DNA of 64,000 nt from Drosophila pseudoobscura (taxonomy: Eukaryota > Arthropoda > Insecta > Diptera > Drosophilidae): assembly GCF_009870125.1 (NCBI RefSeq), contig NC_046683.1:64991869-65055868 (forward strand), written 5' to 3'. Made by a program: the position numbers and the translations under genes. Shown here piece after piece: positions 39,382 through 50,125 of this stretch. Every line of letters begins with the position of its first letter. Positions within the stretch are counted from its first letter, which is position 1. The notes beneath the pieces are model-generated. The model did not search any database and was not told where the DNA came from. It saw only the letters and a list, made by a program, of their open reading frames with translations.

Positions 39382-42300
39382 GGTGCCCGCACCAATGTGG
39401 GTGGTTATACGGCTGCACTTGAGCTGCCCCGGGGGCTGCGCGTCACTTCAGCTGTTGCCTTAGCCTACATAGAAAGTGGGCCAGAGCAGCGCACGTTGGA
39501 ATTCCAATTCGGATTGGAATTGGTAAGTGTATATCCATCCAAAAAACATCAATCAGTCGCCAGCCAGTCAGTGTCGGCAAAAGAAAAGAGAAATACATAG
39601 AAACAGAAACAGAGGAGAGAGAAAAGAACGTGAGGGAACGTTAGATAAGTGATAAGTTAATCATATTTCTGCTCTGTACAATCGGTTCTTCGAAATGTCA
39701 ACACGTCAACCGCATCCCTCAAGCCTCTGCCCGAGCGTAATTGCGTTTAAAAATAAATAAAGGCATGCGGGGAAGCAGCAGCCGCCCCCCGACAGCACTC
39801 CGCCCCGCTAGCCAGGCCACAACAAAAGCAAAAGCTATTTGACATTAATTTTTATTTTCCTATTTTTAAAACCCTTAATATAAGTATTTTACCGCTGACC
39901 GTTTGGCCGTCGATGTTTCTTTCTGGTCGCGCCTCCTCTTTGCTGTGCTTTTTCCTCAAGGGTTGCCAAGCACACATTGAAAATATCATTTATTACACAT
40001 GATATGAGGAATATGCTAATAATAATGGTCAAGATATTCGTACCATATCATTTTTCATATTTCTGATCTATGGGTGGCCCCCAAGTTCTACTTTATCTGA
40101 TTCATCATCGGGGAACTGGCAATTTGTTTCATGTGACGGACGTGGACGTTGTGTGTTCCTGGCCTCTACGGCCATACAGCAAATTTACTATCTGTTCACG
40201 TTTCACTTTATACTTTATATCGGGAACTACGAGAATGCGACGATAAAATGAGCCATAAAATGTGCAATGCGTATGGGACAAGGGGCAGGGGCAGGGGCAA
40301 CGGTAACGGCAACCACAACAACCATCAATCAATTATTGATAAGCAAAGTGTTACTTTCTGTCTAAACTTTTCTCTTATTTTCTGCCGAATGACTAATAAA
40401 TATGTACATGTATATGGAGATATGGCCAGATAATGGGGCTGGGCAAGCTGTCTAAAATTGTAGCGCAATTCAAGTGAACCAGAAACACCGGACTAACGAT
40501 GGCGGCGGGGGATTACAATTGATCGCTTTTCCAATTAGAAAAGCCACCCCCGAGGGCAAGCGTTTTTAGTGGGGCTCCAGATGTCGGTCAAACGCTCGTA
40601 TGTATGCTCCATGCTTTGCCCATTTTGCATACAATATCCAATTTCCCGAGCTCCGCTCCGGTCCGGTTTGGTTCGGTCCGGTCCCGGCCCAGCCCCGTCT
40701 CGTCCCGTCCCGTCCCCTTCCGTTCGTATACACGCACTTCATTTTGGTTTGCGCGACCGGAAAACGTCCATTGTTCGGAAAGAGGTGGGGTGGGGTGGGG
40801 TGGAGATGGAATGGACAGTGGGGTGGGGTGGGGGGTTTAATTAGTTAAATGCAGAGAGACAACAAAATTGTTGTGCCAATGAAATGGCTCACTCAGGCAT
40901 GAAAAACTGACCGAAGGTGCCTCTCCGCCCTGCCGCCGCACCCCCCTTCTAATAGCCCGACCGCCCAACCACCCACTGAGAAAAACAAAATACCCCAAAA
41001 GAAGAAAAACAGGCATGTTCAATACATAATTTTGCCCTACAAACGAGAAGAGAGCGACGCGACCCCCAAAAAAACCGAAGACGAAACGACGACGATGTCG
41101 CACAGCAATAACAACAATGACAGTAACGCCCCCATAACCCACACACACAAACAGACGCGAATACACACATGTATGGACACATACACACACACACACACAC
41201 TTGAAAAGTAAACAAGTGTGTTGTGCCGCCAAAAGCACAGACAGCTTGGCTCAGCTTCAAGAGAGCGCACGGTAAGCTAGAGATGGGAGGCATGGCGGCT
41301 GTCAATGTCACGATTTAATTGGACACAACCTACAAACAATCCCATCAAATGTATCCCTATTGTACTAAAACCATATACAATGTGCTAGAGATGTGAAATG
41401 TTAGGCCTGTCAAAGTCCCGATTAATCTATCGCATCGTTCTGAAGACTAATCTAAAAACAAGCAGTCATTATTCACTGAAAAACGAAAAACTGTCGTTAA
41501 CCAAAATAAATTGCAAATTCTTAGTACGTACTTCCACAAGCCTACTAGCTAACTAACATTTTGACATGGTAAGAATAATGTGAAGCAAGGTCACACTGCG
41601 CTTTCTCAAATGTCACTTTTAATAAACAATTTTAACTGAAAATAAAAAAAAAAATTCTTCCACAAATCAGACTTTGAATCAGACACCCGAAGAACCAAAC
41701 AATCGCCCATCTCTAGCTGCGCTTTTATTACGCGATGCAGTAGTTCTGTCCGTCTGCCGTCTGTGTCTGTGTGAGTGCAAACAAATTTGGTTGAAAAACT
41801 CTTGGCAAATGAAGTTTGTTTGCTGCCTCCACTGTTTTTTTGTGTGTGTGCAGTTCTATTATCACGTCTGCAATTAGACTTAAGTAACTGGGCCAAGTTG
41901 CAGCTTTTATCCAGATTTCCACGCTTCCACCCTTGGGAAGGGGAGAGAATTCGGATTGTGGTTGGGGTGTAGGTAGATTTTTTTAGGGGTTTATTGCTGT
42001 CTTTGCTTTGCTCAACTGATTCGTTGCCGTTTTGCCAGTTGCCCCAATTTCAATTGGTTACGTACGTACGTACACGTACCCGTACACATGCACACACACA
42101 CGAACGCACACTACGATATCTCTGAGAGATGAAAGCAACCCTGGTTGGGAGCTGCGCGAGTCCGAGAAAAAAGTAGGCCAAATAAGTCCGAATTTAAAAT
42201 ATGATTTTGACAGGTGCAAGAGCTACGCACCGCACCGAAAATTCCGCACTAATAAACTAACCTTTTGTTTTCTTTTTGCGTATTGTTTTTTTTTCCTACG

Positions 42301-44064
42301 TTGGTGCAACCGACACACGATGCACAGCACGAGGGGCAGACGAGATACGAAGGCGTACGAAGATGGACGAAACTTTCAGGTGCAAGTTTTCTTTTCGCGT
42401 TGGTATGTGTGTTACATTTCCGGGGGTGCTCTCACACACACCACCAAACACTCGCGAATCTGTGACGTAGATGGAATTGCTATGTGTGTTTTTCTTCTCT
42501 GCTATCCTGCTCCCTTTTTTTTGCAACAGCAGCGAAAATTCCTTTGCTTGGGGAAATCCCCTTTACTATTATGCGATGGCTATTTTCGTTATGAACTAAA
42601 AATTCGTTGCCTTTAATGCGCAGGATAATATCCCACCTTTTAGCACTTACTTTTCGAAACACTGAAAACGAATTTACACACACGGACACACACACGTTTC
42701 TCAAAAAAATTTGGAAAAGCACTGTTAAATTTGTAAAAACTTTTAACTATTTACACTAGAATTTCAAGAAAAACTTCCAATTTTAATTTTTCCGAGCTGC
42801 TGCTCCGTCCGCTCGCCAGCGAGACGACTGTGATATTGAATTTTTCACTGCTGCCTGCCAGTTAGGTTTGTGTTTTCGTTGCCGTCGTCGTCGTCGTCGC
42901 CTACTTTTCCGACCGACACGCACGAGAAAAATCAATCATTTTCAGTTGTTTTGCTTGTTGTTGTTTCGAGCTTTTCCAACAACAACAAGCTGACAGCTGC
43001 TCTGGACGCTGCAGTGGCGACGGCGCAGTGTTGCCATGTAAGCGAACTGCTGCATTACAGCAATCGATACATCGATATTTTAAATGCCCGCAATTGGTCC
43101 GTCCGCGAAGAAAATAAATAATAAGCTAATGTTGCAACAATAAAAAGCCACCAAAATAATGTTTTACAATTGCATATTTACTTAGATGTCTTAATTATAA
43201 ATTACTTGGTTATCTGGCAACCCCACAGCTGTTTGTCGTTGCTGCAACAGCAAAATAAATGCAGGCAAAGAACACAAGCAAGCGAATTGAATTATATAAA
43301 ACTGAACTACTTACAATATCAACAAAGCAGCTTCGTCTCGCAATGGTTTAATGGTACTTTTGTTTATATCAGCCACCAGCAGCTTTTTTTTACATCCGCA
43401 CACACACTCGCGCTGCGAAACAAACCGAAAACCTATTGCTATTTGCTATTATCTTTTCACGAATTCTTATTGGTTTTTTCTTTTTATTCGAAAGAGAGCA
43501 CCCACAATATATACGCGCACCCAAAGTCTGTGTTCCCGAAGTGTGGTTTTGTTATAGATTTTACTAAAATATGTACATTTTTAATTGTGCGAGAACGAGA
43601 ACAGACGACAAATTCTGAGCACATCCGACGTTGCTGTTCCACAAAACAAAAACGAACAGGTGTGCTTTTTTTCTACCGAAACTTGTATGCCCTTTCCGAG
43701 GATCTATGTACTGCGTGGAGCAGTTTCACTATAAAATGATGGGTACAATTTCAGCGATTGTGTGATTTTTCTTTACATTCATATTTTGCCGAAGATTCTA
43801 TATCATTTAAACATATACAAAGCACGATTTCGTCAAGCCTATTGATGTTATGTATGTACCTCAAAATACTCTACCATGATTTCGAACTAGTTCGATAAGT
43901 GGCACAGCTGTCTAAGCCGACTACGATTGTAAGTATGAAGGGCAGCGCGCGTCATTTCAAATTTCTTTACCGATTGCTTGGAGAACTGTGCTGTCATTGT
44001 ATGTAAACATTTGTGAAAACAATGGCGAGCCCAATCTCGTGAGCATTAGATGATGATTATGCTT
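39382..44064. other. Upstream region of orb2 and spacer to GNBP3
   Basis: No coding exon is supported here. The orb2 5' untranslated exons and long 5' introns probably occupy much of 39.4-43 kb on the minus strand. Features seen are GGTCC/CCCGT-type low complexity near 40650-40720, a GGGGTGGGGT run near 40780-40835, ACACAC near 41178-41200, GTACGTACGT near 42060-42075, and CGTCGTCGTC near 42882-42900. A GGTCACACTG word sits at 41589-41598. ATCGAT words near 43062-43078 resemble weak DREs. The block 43.1-44.0 kb is plain spacer. Confidence 0.5.
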
Positions 44065-44266
44065 GGGTTATTCCCCAAGAACACTCTATTGCGATTTCAC
44101 TCGCTCTCTCTCTCTTTCTTTCGTTGTATTCGCCTCTCTGGGAGCACTTAATCTCTTCCCACACATATTTATAAGTAGTGCTTAGTGCTTAATATAAAGA
44201 CCGGTTTCTTGATAAGTCAGACTTGTCTGCTGACTGCTCATCTCAGTTTAGAATTTGAGTTCCAGA
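44065..44266 (+). promoter_or_regulatory. GNBP3: GNBP3 promoter with TATA box and kappaB-like site
   Basis: GGGTTATTCCCC at 44065-44076 fits the GGG-N(4-6)-CCC pattern of NF-kappaB (Dif/Dorsal/Relish) sites. A TATAAAG box lies at 44193-44199, and an initiator-like TCAGAC at 44217-44222 is the expected distance downstream. A GATAAG (GATA-factor word, common beside kappaB sites in fly immune promoters) is at 44211-44216. This suggests a TATA-type, immune-inducible promoter. Function is inferred from motif words only. Confidence 0.55.
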
Positions 44267-45757
44267 ATGTCGGATGCATCTCGCTTTATTGTCTGGAGCT
44301 TCTGTCTCCTCGCGCTCCTCCTTTGTGTGCAAGTGCAAAGCTATGAAGTACCAAAGGCCAAGATCGAGGTATTCTATCCCAAGGGATTTGAGGTTTCCAT
44401 ACCCCACGAGGAGGGGATCACACTGTTCGCCTTCCACGGAAAACTGAACGAGGAGATGGAAGGCTTGGAGGCGGGCACCTGGGCCCGTGATATTGTCAAG
44501 ATGAAGAACGGCCGCTGGACCTTCAGAGACCGATTGGCGGTGCTCAAGCCAGGCGACACCCTGTACTACTGGACATACGTTATCTACAATGGCCTGGGTT
44601 ATCGCGAAGACGATGGCACTTTTGTTGTCGATGCTTACAGCGGGAATGGCACTGTTGCAGTGACTACACCCAGATCTCCGGTAACACCGGACTCAACCAC
44701 GCCCTGGAGTTGGCCATCGGACCCGGATATTGACATCCGAACCGGTTGCGACCAACCGAAGACTCAGCTGAACGGCGGACCCTCTCGCTGCGTGGGACAG
44801 TTGGTGTTCGTGGACGAGTTCAATGCGGCAAAATTGGACACCAGCAAGTGGCTAGCGGAGCGCCGCTTCTCCGGATCGCCCGACTACGAGTTTAATGTCT
44901 ACGTTGATGATACCCCCAACACGCTGCGCCTCCACAACGGCCATGTGGTACTGTCGACAACCTCGACGAAGCGCCAGTTCCACAAGAATTTAGATGCCAA
45001 GCTGGATCTGGGTAGCGGCTGCACGGGTGCCGCCAATACTCCAAGTGACTGTGTTCGTGATGGCAGGCAGAGGAACGATCGACTGCCACCTATGGTGACG
45101 GCTCAGTTCTCTACCAGGCAGAGTTTCTCCTTCAAGTACGGACGAGTGGATGTGCGTGCTAAGATGCCGCGGGCTGAGTGGCTTACTCCCCAGCTCTGGC
45201 TTCAGCCCAAGAATCAGGAGTACGGAGACGACTATCAGTCGGGACAGATTCGCATTGCTTACACTCGGCCAGCCAATGGCAAAATTGATCTGTACACGGG
45301 GGCCCTGCTCAATGCCGAAGAGCCACTCCGATCGGCCAAAGTCTGCCATAAAGTGGGCGGCAATGATAGCTCCGATGACTGGAGCGATAGCTTCCACAAC
45401 TACACCCTGGAGTGGACGCCGCGGGAGCTCAAGTGGCTGGTCGACGGAAAGGAGATTTGTCGCCAGGGCAGTGAAAGCGGGGCGTTTAGCGAGACGACTG
45501 TGAATGGGATGCGGTTGCCCAATTCCCAAAAACTGGAGGAGGGCACTGGCCTGGCGCCCTTCGATCAGGAGTTTTATATAACCTTTGGCCTAGCAGTGGG
45601 AGGTTTTAACGAGTACTTCTACGACACACTGAAGCCGTGGCATGAACGGGAGCCTCGGGCCATGACGGATTTCTGGAAACACCAGAAACCGATGCTCGAC
45701 CAATGGTTAGATGACGCCCATCTATCAATTGACTATGTAAAAGTGTATGCTCTGTAA
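44267..45757 (+). CDS. GNBP3: GNBP3-type beta-1,3-glucan recognition protein
   Basis: Secreted pattern-recognition receptor. In flies GNBP3 binds fungal long-chain beta-1,3-glucan and triggers the protease cascade leading to Toll. This single exon encodes 496 residues. Residues 1-25 are a signal peptide (hydrophobic [19 protein letters not shown]). Residues about 26-125 are the N-terminal glucan-binding (CBM39-type) domain ([18 protein letters not shown]). From about 165 onward is a glucanase-like (GH16) domain. Where active enzymes have the acidic E-x-D-x-x-E motif, this protein reads [10 protein letters not shown], so catalysis is not expected; this matches the receptor role. The ATG at 44267 is chosen because it directly precedes the signal peptide. 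The symbol rests on similarity plus the neighbouring orb2, which I recall lies beside GNBP3 in D. melanogaster; GNBP1 or GNBP2 is less likely. Confidence 0.88.
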   Translation: MSDASRFIVWSFCLLALLLCVQVQSYEVPKAKIEVFYPKGFEVSIPHEEGITLFAFHGKLNEEMEGLEAGTWARDIVKMKNGRWTFRDRLAVLKPGDTLYYWTYVIYNGLGYREDDGTFVVDAYSGNGTVAVTTPRSPVTPDSTTPWSWPSDPDIDIRTGCDQPKTQLNGGPSRCVGQLVFVDEFNAAKLDTSKWLAERRFSGSPDYEFNVYVDDTPNTLRLHNGHVVLSTTSTKRQFHKNLDAKLDLGSGCTGAANTPSDCVRDGRQRNDRLPPMVTAQFSTRQSFSFKYGRVDVRAKMPRAEWLTPQLWLQPKNQEYGDDYQSGQIRIAYTRPANGKIDLYTGALLNAEEPLRSAKVCHKVGGNDSSDDWSDSFHNYTLEWTPRELKWLVDGKEICRQGSESGAFSETTVNGMRLPNSQKLEEGTGLAPFDQEFYITFGLAVGGFNEYFYDTLKPWHEREPRAMTDFWKHQKPMLDQWLDDAHLSIDYVKVYAL

Positions 45758-46503
45758 ACTGCTAACTGCATATAAAAGAATGAAATTAAGATTTTCAATT
45801 TCGCGCTAAGTCTTACAACACTAAGCAGATGTCTCTGCTTTCGAGCACTGGTAATGTTAAGATACCCTATCGACTGTTCACGCAACACCTGTCTGCTCCA
45901 ATAACCTTTGACCTTTTTTGTTTAAACCTTATTTTATAAGCAATCCAGTAAATCAAATATTTTGAAAATTAGACGGTATATTTTATTGGGATTGGCTCTC
46001 TTTAGGTGGAATTTGCTCTCTTTTTCGTGGGGGAAAAGAGAGAAACTCTTTTTGGGAAGGACTTTCATCGCAGGAATATATTTTTTCATCTCTCACTTAC
46101 GTTTTATGCCGCTGGAACATAATAAAGAGAGTACTTAAAATTAATTGATGTTGCAGAAAATTGATTCATCAATTGGATAAAATTATGTGTTGAGGTCTGA
46201 GAATCCTAGCTAACTAATAATATTAAGCTGAATATCAAAGTCGAGGAATATGGACACAGAACGATTAGCCCATTGTCGACCAGTGGGTGTTTTAATACCC
46301 TCCACGAAAATTTGGAATCTATTTTGAAGAATTTAGGCGCAGTTCGGGTAAAAGACATTGTATTCATTTTTTGTGTAAAGCAAAAGGAAGTATGGACCTA
46401 CAAGGAGAGAAAAAATAAATATATTCCGCTGTTGAACTCAAGCTGTTCACCTCTTAAAAAATGGGGGCTTAAGTGGGCTTAGTTCGTTCATAACTTTATG
46501 GTA
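45758..46503. other. Spacer between GNBP3 and mRpL12
   Basis: Noncoding, AT-rich. The first part should contain the GNBP3 3' UTR, but no classic AATAAA is seen close to the stop. A short open frame at 46273-46482 has no recognisable similarity and is not annotated. Confidence 0.6.
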
Positions 46504-46511
46504 TATCGATA
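46504..46511. promoter_or_regulatory. mRpL12: DRE (TATCGATA) upstream of mRpL12
   Basis: A perfect TATCGATA palindrome lies 131 bp upstream of the mRpL12 start codon. This DREF-binding element is typical of fly housekeeping and growth genes, including mitochondrial ones. No TATA box is seen, which fits a DRE-type promoter. Confidence 0.7.
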
Positions 46512-46641
46512 AATCGTGCTCACATAACCTGCTCCGGCCACCACAAATTTTTGTCAAAAAAACACAAGTAAATGAAAACTAATTGTAATTTTTTGAGTTG
46601 GTTACTTAAACATTCTCTATTCCGGCACAGATATAATCAAA

Positions 46642-47187
46642 ATGCAGATCACACGTCTCGCCCTGCGCCAAGTCACACGCCACATTCGACTCCAGCGTAT
46701 GTACAGCTCAGCGGCTCCGGCAGCGGCTGTTTCGGGAGCTGAAAAACTGGTGCCGCCGGCTCCAGAGGGGGCTGCTAAGCCACCCAATCCCAAGTTGGAC
46801 AGCATTGTCAACAACATTGCTGCTCTCAATCTGCTGGAGGTCTCCGAGCTGAGCACCCTGTTGAAACAGAAACTGAACCTGCCAGAGACTGCCTTTGCCC
46901 CACAGTTCGCGGCGGGACCGGCACGTGCAGCCGCCGAGGACGAGGAAGAAGCGGCGCCTAAGAAGGTCCAGACATCCTTCACCGTGAAGCTGGTCAAGTT
47001 TGATGACAAGCAGAAGGTGGCGCTCATTAAGGAGGTGAAAAATCTGCTAGAGGGCATGAACCTGGTGCAGGCCAAGAAGTTTGTGGAAAGCGCTCCCACC
47101 GTTGTGAAGCAGGACATACCAAAGGAAGAGGCCGAGAAGCTCAAGGAGGCTCTGTCCAAGGCTGGGGCCATTGTTGAAATTGAATAG
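46642..47187 (+). CDS. mRpL12: Mitochondrial ribosomal protein bL12m
   Basis: Encodes 181 residues, the mitochondrial L7/L12 stalk protein, which recruits translation factors to the mitoribosome. The first ~25 residues are basic and hydrophobic without acidic residues (MQITRLALRQVTRHIRLQR), a matrix-targeting leader. The N-terminal dimerisation region is around residues 50-75 (IAALNLLEVSELSTLL). An Ala/Glu-rich hinge follows, then the conserved C-terminal domain (TSFTVKLVKFDDKQKVALIK, KEEAEKLKEALSKAGA). The gene is a single exon. ATTAAA at 47241-47246 may serve as the polyadenylation signal. Length and domain order match the family. Confidence 0.97.
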   Translation: MQITRLALRQVTRHIRLQRMYSSAAPAAAVSGAEKLVPPAPEGAAKPPNPKLDSIVNNIAALNLLEVSELSTLLKQKLNLPETAFAPQFAAGPARAAAEDEEEAAPKKVQTSFTVKLVKFDDKQKVALIKEVKNLLEGMNLVQAKKFVESAPTVVKQDIPKEEAEKLKEALSKAGAIVEIE

Positions 47188-48190
47188 TCCGGCGGGCATT
47201 TGCTTTTTCTATTGTGCGTTTAGCTGCTAGTTATTGTTTTATTAAAAGCCAGGCAAGGCAACATTTGCTGTAAACTTAACAGAGTGTGAAAATGTTCAAT
47301 GGTCGCCAACTTTCTACGGAAAGTTCTTCGCCTTGGAAACAGTCGAGTGTCAATCCACTTTTACCTTCCTTTTCAGATTAAATTAAACATTAATTAGCTG
47401 CCAGATAGTCTTTGATTAGTGAGAATCTGCTAATTGAAGTCGTGCGTACCGCGTTCTAGTAAATGCAGCAGCAATCGCAAAACTTACACGCGCCCACAGC
47501 ATTGTCCACACCATTGAATATTACCGTTACATCATCTGCATCCGATTTTCGATCGTCTGACGCCTCGCCATCATCTGTTATTTATAGCAATAAATTCAAA
47601 TCGAGCGGAAAAACGGTACTAGACATGCGATTACAAACGTTATAGAGAGGTAAATAGCGAGCACTTTCTATTACCAGGCTGGAGGAATGGTATCATGCGG
47701 CGCCACACGCGTGCTGGAAGCCAAGCATTTCTATCACTTTCCTCGCCCAGTTATTTGTTTGGTGTCGTTAAAATAATACGCGTAAAATCGAATAAGAAAT
47801 AATATCAACATACCGAAGAGATGGTCGATGGACTTCCTATGCGTGAGTGCTCCACATTCTCTCCTATTCCGACGAAATAAGCTTCACACGATCTTCGGTC
47901 AGGAGCGGACTGGAACTACGGAAGCGTGGCCCCCAGCACTTGGGTAAAAAGAACATTCTGCAGAATAATTTCCATGACTGAAACTTTCAAACTTTCAAAG
48001 GGAATGCAAGGCCCACGACCGGCCCTGGAAAAGATGCTCGGCATTAGCATGAATCGCCGCCTCGTCGGGTTCTCTCAATTAGCACCTAGATCTGCGCCAC
48101 AGTATGCCCCCAAAACTTTGGCCTGCCTCAGTTCAGTCTTCGTTGTAAAACACCCGCGTTTGGACGTGCCTTCGATCGGCCTATACATCA
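47188..48190. other. Spacer between mRpL12 and CUB gene
   Basis: The start of this region is mRpL12 3' UTR. A 60-codon frame at 47463-47645 and an 89-codon frame at 47926-48195 have no recognisable domain, no conserved context and no splice partner that I could find, so they are not called as genes. Confidence 0.55.
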
Positions 48191-48198
48191 TATAAATA
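48191..48198 (+). promoter_or_regulatory. TATA box of CUB-domain gene
   Basis: TATAAATA lies 71 bp upstream of the ATG at 48262. TTCACT at 48206-48211 is a possible initiator, though closer to the TATA box than usual. This fits a regulated, tissue-restricted gene. Confidence 0.6.
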
Positions 48199-48261
48199 AA
48201 TCCGCTTCACTGCCAGAACTACGAGCAAAAACCGAAAGTGAATTGCTTATCCAGCCTGGTC

Positions 48262-49946
48262 ATGTCTGCAGCCTCCACACACTCTTCGCGCCTCTTGGCC
48301 ATCGTGGCCATCTTATTAAGCAGCTACACTCTCGGCATCTACAGTGCGGCACGCGCAAGCATCAAAGTGCAGCAGCTGGAACCGACAGTCCAAGAGTCAC
48401 TTGCCACCCAAAATGACAGTCTGAACCTGCAGGCAGGGACGAACTCCAGTCTGGCACGCAGTGACTCACGACATGCTCGCTGTAAGTGCGCTGATCGATC
48501 GATCTCTCTCTGGAAAACTGTCATTGGGTGATTTTTGAGATCTCCCCATGCACTGATAAGTGCTGGTGGTTTGTTTTGTCGTAGACGTGGTCGCTGTATG
48601 TGGGTCACGCCTCAATTATCACCTGAGACGGGATTCTTTAGTCTTAGCTATACCCTCCAACCGTCAGTGGGTCCACCCGGTAACGTTTCCGATTCCAATG
48701 CACCTTTTGTTCGATCTACGAAAGGAAGATCCGATTATCTTTAAGACAGTTTGCGTTACAAAAGGGCTTCATCAAGAAATGCGATTAGGAAACAAAGAGT
48801 AATCAAATTGCCAATGTCTTCAATGCGCACGTTCGATCCTCATCTCTTTTCAGGGTTTCCATTTTACACAATCGGTCGGTTCTCCAATGACATTTGCACG
48901 GGAAACAATCTGCTCCTGGGCACATGCGTGATTGCTGGCGAGTGCACAGACAATAGTGGAGTGGCCGCCGGCAGTTGCTCCACCATTACCACCCAGGCAA
49001 TATGCTGTATTTGTAAGTAATCCCATAGAATACTCTTCCCTTCATTGGTTCTATAATATTGAATGTTTTTATAGATCAAAGGACATGTGGAGCGAGCACC
49101 ACGTACAACAATACTTACTTCTACAACAGCAACTATCCGGCGCCGTATGCCGGAGGCGGACGCTGCTCCATTGTGGTGACACCACCGGATTCATCAATCT
49201 GTCAGTTGCGAGTTGACTTTCTGGCCCTGTCGCTGGCTCCGCCCACGGGTGATGGATTCTGCAGCACAGATGCGTTGACCATTACAGGCGGGGCCTCGCA
49301 GGTGCCCAGCATTTGCGGCGAAAACTCCGGCCAGCATGTCTATGTGGACTTCAATGGCGTCAATCCCATTACCATATCGGTGGCCACTTCCGCGGGCTAC
49401 ACCTTCAATCGCCAATGGCAGTTCCAGATCCGAATGCTTAGCTGTTCGTCGGCTACGTTGGCGCCGTCCGGTTGCCTGCAGTACTATATGCCCACCAGTG
49501 GCACGTTCTCCAGCTTCAATTACGTGTCCGCTGCCTCCTCCGCCCTCAACTCGATTGGGGTGCAGGGCTCGCGGCAGTTGGCGAACACCAGATACGGCAT
49601 TTGTATACGCAAGGCGGCCGGCATCTGCTCCATCACCTACAGCCAGGTCAGCTCCGATACATACTCGTTTACGCTGACCAACGATGTGGGAGCTGTGGAT
49701 CCCGCACTGCTGGCCACGTCCTCGGTACAGAGCCAGGACTGCACCACCGACTATATTGTCATTCCCGCTCCCACGCAGAGCAGTTCATTAGCCAGCGATC
49801 GATTCTGCGGCCTGGGCCTGGTGTCCACGACTACTTCGGCGAAGCCTTTCGTCGTCTACACGGTAACCGATGGAAATGAGGATATGGACATATCGAATCG
49901 CGGCTTCTACTTGTCCTATTCACAAAATGCATGTCCAATTCTATAG
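48262..49946 (+). CDS. Secreted CUB-domain protein, function unknown
   Basis: Three exons, 48262-48481, 48854-49012 and 49075-49946, join in phase to 416 residues. Residues 1-30 hold a signal peptide (LLAIVAILLSSYTLGIYSA). Exon 2 encodes a short cysteine-rich segment (NDICTGNNLLLGTC to ITTQAICCI). Exon 3 encodes a CUB domain starting at RTCGASTTYNNTYFYNSNYP, and a second beta-rich region (CLQYYMPTSGTFSSFNY onward) typical of a large insect family of secreted CUB proteins. No protease or transmembrane segment is present. The start at 48262 is the first ATG before the signal peptide. Roles for this family are poorly known; secretion is inferred. No symbol is assigned. Confidence 0.9.
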
Positions 49947-50125
49947 TCCACCGGTCCAAATTGATAATATATAAATATGATCACACGAAAAGACTCGATT
50001 ATCTGGGAAGAAGAGTTGCTGGTGGAATATCAAATGTGTGAAATTCAAATGTGAAATTTACATTTTAATGGACTATCAAACAATAACAACAGTCACTATC
50101 TATACTTATTGGATATTCATTGAGA

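Noticed and set aside
42032-42616. 194-codon plus-strand frame upstream of orb2
   Set aside because: Contains translated ACAC repeats and no recognisable domain; lies where orb2 5' untranslated sequence is expected on the other strand.
47463-47645. 60-codon frame between mRpL12 and the CUB gene
   Set aside because: Short, Ser/Thr-rich, no domain or promoter context; cannot be told from chance.
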